Shown piece after piece: positions 36,230 to 44,857 of a stretch of 64,000 nucleotides of DNA (position 1 is its first letter; each line of letters begins with the position of its first letter). Source of the stretch: Chitinophaga filiformis (GTDB lineage Bacteria > Bacteroidota > Bacteroidia > Chitinophagales > Chitinophagaceae). The notes beneath the pieces were generated by a model, which was given only the letters and a program-made list of their open reading frames with translations, searched no databases and was not told where the DNA came from. A program made the position numbers and the translations under genes. Location of the stretch: the NCBI RefSeq assembly GCF_900102545.1, contig NZ_FNBN01000002.1:470264-534263 (forward strand), written 5' to 3'.

Positions 36230-36757
36230 TCAGGCGCTTTTCTTCAGAGAAACGGGCAACATCTTGGACAGGATCACCTTCCATTTTTCTGCTTTATCTT
36301 CCAATTCACGAAGCTTATTGATATTATCTTCTGCCTGTTTGAAAAAAGGAATATCAGCAGGTTGCTTTTCTATAAGGAACCTGAAATGTAAGGTCATCCT
36401 TTCAAGATACTGCTCCAGCCTTCTCTTTCTCAGGCCATTTACATGAATACGACCATATTGTTTTTTCACTGAACAGTTACTTACCTGGTTCAGGTCAATG
36501 ACATATTCTGTAAGCGTCCCGCTACTGGTACCGTTCAATACCAATAGCTTTCTCTGTATACCATCCAGGCCGATGATGCAATTCCTTAATACCTCCTGGC
36601 TTGAGAAGGTAAGGTCATACTTTGTTCCGAGCCTGCTGAAATAATCAAGCAATCTTTTCATCTTTCTACGTTTTTGTCTGTTTCGAATAGCTATCAGCAA
36701 CCCGTAACATAAAAATGTAGCTGCTGAAAGCAGGATAAACACATCTGCGAATGACAT
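36230..36757 (-). CDS. hypothetical membrane-anchored protein
   Basis: A 175-residue protein with one N-terminal membrane helix (about residues 4-23, FADVFILLSAATFLCYGLLIA) followed by a basic stretch (RNRQKRRKMKR), so the soluble C-terminal 145 residues should lie in the cytoplasm. The soluble part is charged and contains LLVLNGTSSGTLTEYVIDL. No known family recognised. A 54-residue membrane protein gene lies 25 bases upstream on the same strand, so the two may form an operon. Confidence 0.7.
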   Translation of the reverse strand: MSFADVFILLSAATFLCYGLLIAIRNRQKRRKMKRLLDYFSRLGTKYDLTFSSQEVLRNCIIGLDGIQRKLLVLNGTSSGTLTEYVIDLNQVSNCSVKKQYGRIHVNGLRKRRLEQYLERMTLHFRFLIEKQPADIPFFKQAEDNINKLRELEDKAEKWKVILSKMLPVSLKKSA

Positions 36758-36782
36758 GATAGTTTTTTACAGCGCAGTACGA

Positions 36783-36947
36783 TCACTTGCTCCGGGCGAA
36801 GCTGAACAACAGCAATACCGGCGTGGTGATGCATAATATAAAATACCATTTAGGACTGGCGATCATGCCCCGCTCCATTGAAATAGCGCTTAATACGGCC
36901 AATAGCGCGACAGCTCCGCCAGCTGAAACACGTTGTTTCCGGTACAT
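36783..36947 (-). CDS. small membrane protein, 54 residues
   Basis: An open frame from ATG at 36945-36947 to TGA at 36783-36785. The product has a basic N-terminus (MYRKQRVSAGG), a first hydrophobic stretch (AVALLAVLSAIS), a short polar link (MERGMIASPK) and a clear second membrane helix (WYFILCITTPVLLLFSFA), ending ARSK. It looks like a two-helix hairpin membrane protein. It is 25 bases upstream of, and on the same strand as, the membrane-anchored protein at 36757, which supports a shared transcript. No known family. Confidence 0.5.
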   Translation of the reverse strand: MYRKQRVSAGGAVALLAVLSAISMERGMIASPKWYFILCITTPVLLLFSFARSK

Positions 36948-37021
36948 GGCAATAACTTTTACACGTTAATTACTAACAGTAAATAAAGTTGAAATACAAT
37001 TATCCCAGGCTATTGGAGTAA

Positions 37022-37207
37022 TCAGGCCTGGGCAAACCTGTTAAAGTCTTTAAAGTTGGAGAAATAGTACAGGTCTACACAAAAGGGGATAAATTCCGGG
37101 AAGGACCAGGTAAAACAGTTGCTGATATCAGGTATAACGTACCTGACAGCATCTGTAGTGTTAATATGGGAACTCTTCCGGATCATTTATTCAAACTTAC
37201 TAAATAA
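37022..37207 (+). pseudogene. start-less coding remnant, 61 codons
   Basis: The frame 37022-37207 reads as ordinary soluble protein (VKVFKVGEIVQVYTKGDK, then FREGPGKTVADIRYNVPDS, ending LPDHLFKLTK) up to TAA at 37205-37207. It is preceded by an in-frame stop at 37019-37021 and has no ATG, GTG or TTG before the conserved-looking part. It is probably the 3' end of a gene whose front was lost. I do not recognise the family. Confidence 0.4.
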
Positions 37208-37276
37208 ATCTGTTATAAAAACATCAAATATTTAATGGAATGTTAATTGTTGCTCCATTGTACTAACTTTAAGCGC

Positions 37277-37732
37277 ATGAAGGCAGGTATGTTTTTACGC
37301 AGCACATCACTCCAGGATGACACCTATTTCGAACAGGCTGTTATTTTCATTACCGAACATAACGAAAAAGGCGCTATGGGCTTCGTTGTCAACAAACTTT
37401 TCCCCCGGAGGATCAATGAACTGGTAGAGTTCAAAGATAGTGTACCCTTCCCTCTACATGAGGGCGGACCCGTAGATCAGGAACACCTGTTCTTCATACA
37501 CCAGCGCCCTGACCTTATAAAAGGAGGCGACCCGGTGACAGGTAATATCCACCTGGGTGGCGATTTCAAGGCAGCCATGCAATATCTCAACAACAATACC
37601 ATTACGGAGAAAGATATCCTGATCTTTATCGGCTATTGTGGCTGGGACGACCAGGAACTGGAAGCAGAGATTGCCGAGGGCAGCTGGGAGCTGGCCGAAG
37701 AGCCGTCCGTCAGCCTCTTTACTGGTAGGTAG
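37277..37732 (+). CDS. YqgE/AlgH family protein
   Basis: A 151-residue protein of the YqgE/AlgH family. Signatures: MKAGMFLRSTSLQDDTYFEQAVIFI at the start, GAMGFVVNK, LHEGGPVDQEHLFFIH, and the late IFIGYCGWDDQELEAE and GSWELAE. The frame extends up to a TTG at 37247, but the ATG at 37277 is preceded by TAacTTTA at 37264-37271 and gives the family's usual N-terminus. Members are widespread and cytoplasmic with no agreed biochemical role. It is transcribed alone. Confidence 0.95.
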   Translation: MKAGMFLRSTSLQDDTYFEQAVIFITEHNEKGAMGFVVNKLFPRRINELVEFKDSVPFPLHEGGPVDQEHLFFIHQRPDLIKGGDPVTGNIHLGGDFKAAMQYLNNNTITEKDILIFIGYCGWDDQELEAEIAEGSWELAEEPSVSLFTGR

Positions 37733-37855
37733 GCCCCGCCCTGGATTTGATTGATTTAATCCAGGTATACTGGAATAGTTTACAGCTGTAACATTTGTGG
37801 CGCGATGGTCGTTCTACAACGACACGTCCATGTTAAACTATATTATTGCTGTATC

Positions 37856-38446
37856 ATGAAACATTTTTATCTCCTTCTTTCTGCTGCATTCTTATTTGCA
37901 GCCTGCTCCAAAGATAAATTCGACCCTTCGAAACCTAAAGATGGCCAGGAAGTAGAAGTCTTCCTTGACCACTACACGACAGCTGGAGATCCACGGATAT
38001 TCCACACCGATAGAGACCATTCCCTTTATACCTATTTGCACAAATTCGATGAACGGGAAATTGGTTACACCTATGTAATTAAAGCCAGAGTGGTTGTTTC
38101 GCCACCGAGCTGGCAGGATTCCCCTCTTTATACTTTGGATTATATCAAAACACTTGCTAAGGAAAAATACCAGGGAAAAGATACTTTTGCGCTGCCATTA
38201 TTTGGATGGACTGGCGGCGGCTCTGATGCCTTCTTCCTGAGAAAGGATGCCGGCAAATATTCTTATCTGGGTTTCCAACTTACACCTGCCGATGCCACCG
38301 TTCAGCAGGATCTTGACACAGCGCTCGTAAAGGGACCACCAATGACAACCTCCGCAGGTCCATGGACTGCCTTTAAGGTATTTGTGCAGCATGATCCCGC
38401 CAACTATACCAAGGGATATATCGTGCACAGAGTGCAGCTTCCATAG
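37856..38446 (+). CDS. hypothetical lipoprotein
   Basis: A 196-residue lipoprotein: signal peptide MKHFYLLLSAAFLFAAC, with lipidated Cys17 followed by SKD, which in this phylum often allows surface export. The mature part is probably a small beta-sandwich (GQEVEVFLDHYT, IGYTYVIKARVVVS, GYIVHRVQLP). No known domain recognised. The frame continues up to 37805, but the ATG at 37856 begins the signal peptide. A strong hairpin follows, so it is monocistronic. Confidence 0.8.
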   Translation: MKHFYLLLSAAFLFAACSKDKFDPSKPKDGQEVEVFLDHYTTAGDPRIFHTDRDHSLYTYLHKFDEREIGYTYVIKARVVVSPPSWQDSPLYTLDYIKTLAKEKYQGKDTFALPLFGWTGGGSDAFFLRKDAGKYSYLGFQLTPADATVQQDLDTALVKGPPMTTSAGPWTAFKVFVQHDPANYTKGYIVHRVQLP

Positions 38447-38470
38447 AACAACATTTGTTACTGAAATAAA

Positions 38471-38505
38471 AACGAGGCACATCTGACAATCAGGTGTGCC
38501 TCGTT
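38471..38505 (+). terminator. terminator after the lipoprotein gene
   Basis: Arms 38471-38486 and 38490-38505 form a 16-bp stem with one G-T wobble around a 3-base loop. It lies 25 bases after the stop at 38446. Confidence 0.75.
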
Positions 38506-38602
38506 GTGTAATTGCATGTGCTAAACTTTGACTATCTTCAATACCTCTATTGAGGCTGTTGGTTAAAAAGTTCACGTCTTACACTTCAAATACAACATCT
38601 CT

Positions 38603-38734
38603 ATGTCAATCAGATCCCTCCTTACCTGCTTGCTCTTCTTACTCCTGTTGGGTACAAGCTTATACGCACAGCAGGAAAGCCCTTATTCCGCTAAGTTATC
38701 AACACGCCCGGCCGGCATTCAAGACTGCCGATAA
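38603..38734 (+). CDS. orphan signal peptide, 43-residue secreted peptide or gene remnant
   Basis: ATG at 38603 begins a textbook signal peptide (MSIRSLLTCLLFLLLLGTS, then LYAQ), but the frame stops at TAA 38732-38734 after only about 20 mature residues (QESPYSAKLSTRPAGIQDCR). Most likely it is the 5' remnant of a secreted protein truncated by deletion or frameshift. A short secreted peptide is the alternative. It precedes the DUF2652 gene by 43 bases. Confidence 0.4.
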   Translation: MSIRSLLTCLLFLLLLGTSLYAQQESPYSAKLSTRPAGIQDCR

Positions 38735-38777
38735 ACCCGCTACGGGACTTTTTCGTAACTTTAGAAAAAAACAGTAC

Positions 38778-39860
38778 ATGGAGAATAAAGGGCTGCTTTT
38801 TATTCCGGATATAAGTGGCTTTACCCGTTTTGTGAACGAAATAGAGATCGATCATAGCCGGCATATCATACAGCAATTACTGGAGGTACTGATCAATGCG
38901 AATAATACCGGACTTGAGATCTCAGAGATTGAAGGAGACGCCATTCTGTTCTATAAATTCGGAGAACCGCTGGAACTGGAAGCATTATATAAACAGGTGG
39001 AAAGGATGTTCTGTGAGTTCCACCGGCATCTGAATGCATATGATAGCCGCAAAATATGCCAGTGCAGAGCCTGTGTATCCGCTGTAGGTCTTACCCTGAA
39101 GGTCATCACTCATTATGGCGAATTTACCACCTATAACGTGAAGAACTTCAGCAAGCTGATAGGGAAAGATGTGATCGTTGCCCATCAGCTCCTGAAAAAT
39201 GATATAGCGCAACATGAATACTGGCTGGTAACAGACAACCTGTTGCAGGATACGCCTCCCACCGGACTGGCAACATGGATGAAGTGGGACGCCAGCGCTA
39301 AACAGACAGAAACAGGCGAAATCCCCTTTCACTACACCCAGCTAAGCCAGTTAAGGGAAGAACTACCGCCTGAACCGGATCCGCAACTGGAACTTTCCGA
39401 CAAGGTTAAAGTCGTATCTGTATTCAAGGATTATGATGTAGATATTAAAACGCTCTGTTTTACAGTCGTACACTTCGAGTTCCGCCACCAATGGCAGATT
39501 GGATTAAAAGAAGTGAATGAGGTAGAGCATTTTCTGCCCGGCGTAGGCAGTCGCCACCAGCATGTAATGGAAAATGGACAGAAGATAATGATGTTTACCA
39601 GCAGCTTTTACTATAATCCGGAAGAAAAGATATTATTTAGCGAGACCGACGAAAAACGAAAAAGCTCGACCTATTACACCATCACAAAAGCACCTGACGG
39701 ACGTTCCCGTTTAATATTGGATATCTACATCCCTAAAAATCCGGTACGACAGCTATTGTTTAATCTTTTCGAGAGAAATGCGCTCCAGGCTAACCTGCGG
39801 GAATCCCTGAACAGGCTGGAACCTATCGTAAAAGAGATGGTATTACCGCTGGAATTTTAA
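38778..39860 (+). CDS. DUF2652-family protein
   Basis: A 360-residue protein. The first 190 residues match DUF2652, a nucleotide-cyclase-like fold (MENKGLLFIPDISGFTRFV, EISEIEGDAILFYK, QCRACVSAVGLTLK). The second half, from about residue 215, looks like an SRPBCC lipid-binding-type domain (FEFRHQWQIGLKEVNEVEHF). The Asp in PDISG and the EGDA motif recall class III cyclases, though catalytic ability is unproven. The frame is open to 38550, but a TAacTTTA box at 38756-38763 and the family start favour the ATG at 38778. A cytoplasmic signalling role is inference. Confidence 0.88.
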   Translation: MENKGLLFIPDISGFTRFVNEIEIDHSRHIIQQLLEVLINANNTGLEISEIEGDAILFYKFGEPLELEALYKQVERMFCEFHRHLNAYDSRKICQCRACVSAVGLTLKVITHYGEFTTYNVKNFSKLIGKDVIVAHQLLKNDIAQHEYWLVTDNLLQDTPPTGLATWMKWDASAKQTETGEIPFHYTQLSQLREELPPEPDPQLELSDKVKVVSVFKDYDVDIKTLCFTVVHFEFRHQWQIGLKEVNEVEHFLPGVGSRHQHVMENGQKIMMFTSSFYYNPEEKILFSETDEKRKSSTYYTITKAPDGRSRLILDIYIPKNPVRQLLFNLFERNALQANLRESLNRLEPIVKEMVLPLEF

Positions 39861-39870
39861 CACACCACTG

Positions 39871-39900
39871 TTTTCCGCCTGTCACCGACAGGCAGGAAAA
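39871..39900. terminator. bidirectional terminator between convergent genes
   Basis: TTTTCC-GCCTGTC (39871-39883) pairs with GACAGGC-A-GGAAAA (39887-39900): a 13-bp stem with one bulged A and a 3-base loop. The A/T ends give a U-tail on either strand. It lies between stops at 39860 and 39987. Confidence 0.75.
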
Positions 39901-39986
39901 TCAGTCCCCTGCCCTGCTCCGTTACCGAAAAGGGCAATTTCAGACCATTCCAGCGGCTATTTAACAAGTTATGGCACGCAGGGGTT

Positions 39987-40832
39987 CTACGCGTTCTGTA
40001 ACTCCGTAATTTCTATCTTTCTCATCTGCATCAGTGCCTCCTGTGCCTTCTGGGGATTATGAGATTTAAACAGCAACTGGCCAATGTTTTTTGGCACCAC
40101 CTGCCAGCTGATGCCGAAAGGGTCTTTACACCAGCCACACAGTCCTTCCTCACCGCTTTTCGTGAAAGCATTCCAGTAATAGTCGATCGTCTCCTGGTCA
40201 TCACACTCCAGCACCAGGGAAACACCTTCTGTAAAGGTCATATGCTGGGGCACACCACTATCCATTGCCATCAGCAGATGACCATTAAGCGTAAATTGCG
40301 TATGCTGGATCTGACCAGTCATCGGTCCTTCTGAATAGCGAAGGAGACCGTCATTCTTATAAGCCGGGAAAGTTCTTTCGTAGAAATCAAGCGCCTGCTG
40401 GCACTGCCCTTGCTGGGCCTGGCCGAACATCAGCGTAGGTACAAGTTTGTTATATTTCCAGTCATCTGCACCATAATACAATTGCCAGCTAACGCCATAA
40501 CGGTCTTCTATCCAGCCATAACTGGCACTCCATGGATAGCTATCCAGTTGCATAAATATTCTGCCGTCTTCGGCCAGTTTTTCCCATATCTGTGCGATAG
40601 CGACCTTGTCGTTAGATACCCACATAAAAGAGAGTGCAGGATTGGGCTTATACATGGGGCCTCCATTCAGACCCATTATTTCAGTACCATCCAGTAGCGC
40701 TTTGACGACTATGGGATTCTCATCTGTGATCCTGGAATTGGGGAAAACCGACACATAAAAATCAAATGCCTCTTTGGCCTTCCCGTCAAACCATATACAA
40801 GGAAAGATATTGGTGTTCGATGAAGCGTTCAT
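39987..40832 (-). CDS. two-domain VOC protein (PhnB-like)
   Basis: A 281-residue protein formed by two tandem PhnB-like VOC domains: residues 1-130 (NIFPCIWFDGKAKEAFDFYVSVFPNS ... WIEDRYGVSWQLYY) and about 132-270 (KLVPTLMFGQAQQGQCQQALDFYERTF ... WCKDPFGISWQVVP). Both repeats keep the paired aromatic and acidic pattern of the family. Single-domain PhnB proteins are common, so this is a fused duplication. The enzyme activity of these proteins is unknown; PhnB is not needed for phosphonate breakdown. Confidence 0.9.
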   Translation of the reverse strand: MNASSNTNIFPCIWFDGKAKEAFDFYVSVFPNSRITDENPIVVKALLDGTEIMGLNGGPMYKPNPALSFMWVSNDKVAIAQIWEKLAEDGRIFMQLDSYPWSASYGWIEDRYGVSWQLYYGADDWKYNKLVPTLMFGQAQQGQCQQALDFYERTFPAYKNDGLLRYSEGPMTGQIQHTQFTLNGHLLMAMDSGVPQHMTFTEGVSLVLECDDQETIDYYWNAFTKSGEEGLCGWCKDPFGISWQVVPKNIGQLLFKSHNPQKAQEALMQMRKIEITELQNA

Positions 40833-40888
40833 GATGCATTATTTTGCTATCGAATTTAACCAATTGTCCGATGACCATGAAATTCAAT

Positions 40889-42901
40889 TCATTGTTTAGC
40901 AATATCCTTATCCCTCCCCTCGATCAGGAACGAATGAAAATTCTGCAGTAATGCATCAGAAGTATTCGAGTTGGTGAAGATGGCATATCCCATTTTAAGG
41001 TCCTTATACACTTCAAACCGGCATTTAAAATCCCCGTTATTACCACCATGGCCAAATGTTTTACCGAAAGGTGTTTCCCTTATCTCAAGGCTCATGCCCA
41101 TATAGGTAGGTACCTTTGGTTTATGCGTCCATCCGGAGAAGTCATATTCCGACTGCTTCGACATAATGGTATTATAGGTTTCCGGCTTCAGCCCTTTCTG
41201 CTCTAACAGAAATAACATAAACCTCGTGAAGATCAGCGCTTCTGTATGCATAGAATAAGCCATACCTGGTTTTTCCGGCAGGTCGTTGTTACTTGGCCGT
41301 CCATCGAAGTGACCATATGCCACTACGCGTTGCAGGGAATCATTCTTTGAGAAAAACGTATGGTATAGTCCGACAGGCTGGATCACCTCTTCCTGCAATA
41401 CCTGCTCTACGCTTTTACCCGTGATCTTTTCCACTACCATTTTGAGGTATTCAAAGCCTTCTCCTGAATAGCCAAAAGCTGTTCCGGGCGTAAATTTAAT
41501 ACTTAGTTTACCATCACGCCAGTTCGGGAAACCAGTACGATGTGTCAGTACATGTCTTGCTGTGATCAGCTTATAACGGTCATCATATTCTATATCCTTG
41601 TAAGGAAGATATTGGTATAAAGGTTTGTCGAGATCAATCACTCCACGTTCTGCCAATCGTTCAACAGCCAAAGCAAACACAGGCTTTGTAACAGAGGCTG
41701 CTTCAAACAGTGTACTGTCGCTTACCTTTTGACCAGTCATCGTGTTGGTAACCCCATATGTTTTATGATAAACCACTTTGCCATCCTTGATCAGTGCCAG
41801 TGAAACACCCGGTATTCCATAATACTCGCGATAGGCTTCAATAAAGCTATCTACCTTACCAGGATTATCTGCCGTAAAATCAAACAGTACACCTTTATCA
41901 GGGATCAGGTCTGGCACAGGCGATAATGGGAGAACAAAATCCGGCGCGATTACTTTTTGCCCTGGTTTCGCCACAACGATAAGTGGTTCTTTAGCGACAA
42001 CCGAATATAGCTTATCATCCGATTGATAATAATGGCTGGGAAATGAAAGCTCATATTTTCCGGCGGGAATTACTATTGAATAATTGCCTACGCTATCTAC
42101 TTCAGCTGAAGTCCAGAGTTTTGGGTTCTCTAAAGACTTCAGACGCACCTGGCCGGGTAGTTTCACAGCTGTATGCTGGTCCCAGCTCACCTTGCCAGAA
42201 ACGGTGGACAATTTTGCGCCATTGGGCAGGAAGATAATATCGCCCAGGCTATTCGGATTCATATATTTATCATATCCTTTTCCCCAGTCTGTCCAGGAGA
42301 AACTTCCATCTTTGTCCATGTCCATTACATTAAAATCAAAGCCCACCGACTTTCCAACCGTCAGCTCATTTCCCAGCTGTATACGCCACTCGTAATAGCG
42401 CATATCTCCTTTCCGGACCATAGCCACCTCTGCAATCTTCCAGGAGGCCGTACTGGCGAAAGGATCATAGAACGCGTTATTGATATTACGGAGTTTCTTA
42501 CTGTACATAAATGAGGCAACGCCTGAACCAGACATCAGATGGCGGGCATCAATGCTTACCTGAAGACCATCCTGGGTATTCCACCTTACATTCTCAGAGG
42601 TATCTTCCACAAAGTCGTCATCCCGTATCGTAAAGGCCACATACAATGACTGGTCTTCAAGCCGGTAACCCAACTGGAAGAATCCGGAGAAATCAGCGTC
42701 GTCTTTGGGTTTGGTTTCCGAAAGATTCATTGCGACCATGTACTTTGCCGCATCTTTCGGCCAGTCTGAAAAGTCGCCATCAACAGTAATCTTTCCAAGG
42801 GGATAAGCAAACGCTACACTCCCGTTGTGGGCCAGTGAGGGAATGCAAAAGTGGATGCATAATACTGCAATGCATACTGCTTTAAGAGATGGAATTGACA
42901 T
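40889..42901 (-). CDS. CBM9-like domain fused to a beta-lactamase-type serine hydrolase
   Basis: A 670-residue exported protein. After a signal peptide (MSIPSLKAVCIAVLCIHF...) comes a CBM9-like/sugar-binding beta-sandwich at about 30-220 (KITVDGDFSDWP, LYVAFTIRDDDF, DGLQVSIDAR), then a carboxypeptidase-regulatory-like domain at about 225-320 (SGKVSWDQHTAVKLPGQV, AGKYELSFPSHYY), then a penicillin-binding-type hydrolase at about 345-665 with SVTK as the SxxK catalytic pair, YSGEG as the second motif and FGHGG as the third. The start is ATG at 42901; the codon at 42910 is TTG. A minus-strand TAccTTTA lies just upstream. The fusion suggests an esterase or peptidase that acts on a glycan-bearing substrate. 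Confidence 0.88.
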   Translation of the reverse strand: MSIPSLKAVCIAVLCIHFCIPSLAHNGSVAFAYPLGKITVDGDFSDWPKDAAKYMVAMNLSETKPKDDADFSGFFQLGYRLEDQSLYVAFTIRDDDFVEDTSENVRWNTQDGLQVSIDARHLMSGSGVASFMYSKKLRNINNAFYDPFASTASWKIAEVAMVRKGDMRYYEWRIQLGNELTVGKSVGFDFNVMDMDKDGSFSWTDWGKGYDKYMNPNSLGDIIFLPNGAKLSTVSGKVSWDQHTAVKLPGQVRLKSLENPKLWTSAEVDSVGNYSIVIPAGKYELSFPSHYYQSDDKLYSVVAKEPLIVVAKPGQKVIAPDFVLPLSPVPDLIPDKGVLFDFTADNPGKVDSFIEAYREYYGIPGVSLALIKDGKVVYHKTYGVTNTMTGQKVSDSTLFEAASVTKPVFALAVERLAERGVIDLDKPLYQYLPYKDIEYDDRYKLITARHVLTHRTGFPNWRDGKLSIKFTPGTAFGYSGEGFEYLKMVVEKITGKSVEQVLQEEVIQPVGLYHTFFSKNDSLQRVVAYGHFDGRPSNNDLPEKPGMAYSMHTEALIFTRFMLFLLEQKGLKPETYNTIMSKQSEYDFSGWTHKPKVPTYMGMSLEIRETPFGKTFGHGGNNGDFKCRFEVYKDLKMGYAIFTNSNTSDALLQNFHSFLIEGRDKDIAKQ

Positions 42902-43118
42902 GTTCAACAATTTTAAAGGTAAAGTGATAGTTCCGTTGAACGAAATAGTGGTTGCAATAAGGACACTTTAGCTATAAAAAGGTTGCATGTACGGGGTAGA
43001 TTTTCCCTGTGTTCAGGAATTTATCACCTTTTTCACCGTAGAAAGGAGCTGCTGCCTGCCCTTCTTCGGATGGATAAGGTGCAGCTTTCCGGGTAGCAGG
43101 GTATGGGAGGGGCCGTTC

Positions 43119-43646
43119 TTATACCAGCGTTTTCCTCATTTCCATCAGGGAAAAAGAAGAACGGGCTGCCGAGGATTTGTTGGAAAACGGCACTTCATTG
43201 CCGGTAGGTTCGAAACCTTTACGCCGGTACCAGTCGATCAGCTCCTTCCGCTTGTCTATGACGGTGATTGTAATAGTATTATACTGGTGTTCCCTGGCGA
43301 AGGCCTCGCTATACTGTATCAGGCGACTGCCGATACCGGCAGTCTGTACCCCTGGTAACACCGATAACATGCCGAGATATAATGTCGTTTCCTTTTTCTC
43401 CAGTAATACACTGCCCAATATCACGGACTGCATGTCGCAACATTTAAATATCGTTACGCCTGGCCGGCTGATAAGGTCAAGTAAGGCTGCTTCTGTGGTT
43501 CTCTCTCCTTCTACCAGGTGCCCTTCAGAGGTCCAGCTTTTACTGCCTGCTTCACCTTTATAAGCACTATTGATAAGCTGCGTTACGGCGGGAATATCTG
43601 CTGCTGTAACGGGAGATATTGTATAAACTTCCTGAGTCTGTTGCAT
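43119..43646 (-). CDS. GNAT-family N-acetyltransferase
   Basis: A 175-residue acetyl-CoA-dependent acyltransferase. The GNAT fold is shown by TAADIPAVTQLINSAY at the start, the beta-4 strand LYLGMLSVLPGVQTAGIGSRLIQ, whose GIGSRL forms the pyrophosphate-binding loop, and WYRRKGFEPTGNEVPF near the end. Substrate cannot be predicted from sequence. It is monocistronic, on the minus strand, downstream of nothing related. Confidence 0.92.
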   Translation of the reverse strand: MQQTQEVYTISPVTAADIPAVTQLINSAYKGEAGSKSWTSEGHLVEGERTTEAALLDLISRPGVTIFKCCDMQSVILGSVLLEKKETTLYLGMLSVLPGVQTAGIGSRLIQYSEAFAREHQYNTITITVIDKRKELIDWYRRKGFEPTGNEVPFSNKSSAARSSFSLMEMRKTLV

Positions 43647-43901
43647 GCCTTAAAATACTACTTCCGGTAATATTATGCAAGTCGTCTTATACCGGACACT
43701 CAAGAAGGCATTATCAGGTATTCCGCCGCAACATCAGACTACATCATGGCTCCTGCGCGCCGGAAATAATCAGAATACAGATGGTGCATTAAAATACAGC
43801 GTTACCCTACTTATTCTCATTTGCAGGGGTAAAATTTTAATACCCATTCTTTAGATATCCTTTAGTATTTTCTTATCTTTCGCGCTGTCAAAAACAACGT
43901 T

Positions 43902-44822
43902 ATGAGATCTGCCAGCGCTACTATTACCTGTATATTTTCTTTTTGCCTGCTAACAACGAATGCTTCAGCCTTCGCAGGAAACTCTCCTATAGCCGACACC
44001 GGTATAGTAGCCGACGGCGCCACGCCTCAACTGATCTCCAGGAACTTCTCCTTTACCGAAGGACCAACAGCTGACAGGCAGGGGAATATCTATTTTACAG
44101 ATCAGCCTAACAATAAGATCTGGAAATACGGCATTGATGGCCATCTCTCCGTTTTTATGGACAGTGCAGGCAGATCAAACGGCATGTACTTCGATAAAAA
44201 AGGAAACCTGTATTCCTGTGCTGACGAAAAAAACCAGCTTTGGATGATCTCTCCTCGTAAAAAGATTACTGTATTGATAAATGATCTCAACGGTAAAAAG
44301 CTGAACGGGCCTAATGATCTCTGGGTATCTCCACGTGGAGATGTCTATTTCACAGATCCATACTATCAACGCAGTTGGTGGACGAGGACGAAGCCTGAAA
44401 TAGCAGGAGAGAAAGTATATGTTCTGCTACATGGCAGCAGAAAAGTAATACCTGTTGTAGATACCCTGCAGCGCCCTAACGGCATCGCCGGTACAGCAGA
44501 TGGTAAATACCTGTATGTCTCAGATCTTAATGGAGGAAAAACTTACCGGTATACTATTAATAAAGGTGGCGCCTTAAGCAATGCACAGCTCTTTGCGAAT
44601 ATGGGCTCTGACGGGATGACAACGGATAACCAGGGGAATGTATACCTCACCGGCAAAGGTGTTACTGTTTTTAGTAAACAGGGCGTACAGATTGCCCATA
44701 TCCCTATTCCTGAAGGCTGGACTGCCAATGTTGCTTTTGGTGGCAAAGACAGGAACAAATTATTTATCACTGCATCAGAGGCAATATATATACTCGATAT
44801 GAAGGTGAAAGGAGTTGAATAA
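43902..44822 (+). CDS. SMP-30/gluconolactonase-family six-bladed propeller protein, exported
   Basis: A 306-residue protein with a signal peptide (ending NASAFAG). It is a beta-propeller of the SMP-30/gluconolactonase/LRE type: FTEGPTADRQGNIYFTDQPNNKIW, LNGPNDLWVSPRGDVYFTDPYY and RPNGIAGTADGKYLYVSD, where the Glu and Asn residues would coordinate the catalytic calcium. Such enzymes open sugar lactones or other lactones; the export signal points to a periplasmic role. A TAtcTTTC box at 43874-43881 precedes the start. A strong hairpin lies 172 bases after the stop. Confidence 0.92.
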   Translation: MRSASATITCIFSFCLLTTNASAFAGNSPIADTGIVADGATPQLISRNFSFTEGPTADRQGNIYFTDQPNNKIWKYGIDGHLSVFMDSAGRSNGMYFDKKGNLYSCADEKNQLWMISPRKKITVLINDLNGKKLNGPNDLWVSPRGDVYFTDPYYQRSWWTRTKPEIAGEKVYVLLHGSRKVIPVVDTLQRPNGIAGTADGKYLYVSDLNGGKTYRYTINKGGALSNAQLFANMGSDGMTTDNQGNVYLTGKGVTVFSKQGVQIAHIPIPEGWTANVAFGGKDRNKLFITASEAIYILDMKVKGVE

Positions 44823-44857
44823 TATTTTCTGACTATCTTCGTCCCCATTAATAACTT

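Noticed and set aside
43675..43848. 57-codon plus-strand ORF (MQVVLYRTLKKALSG)
   Set aside because: No family, no promoter box at a fitting distance, and composition like its non-coding surroundings.
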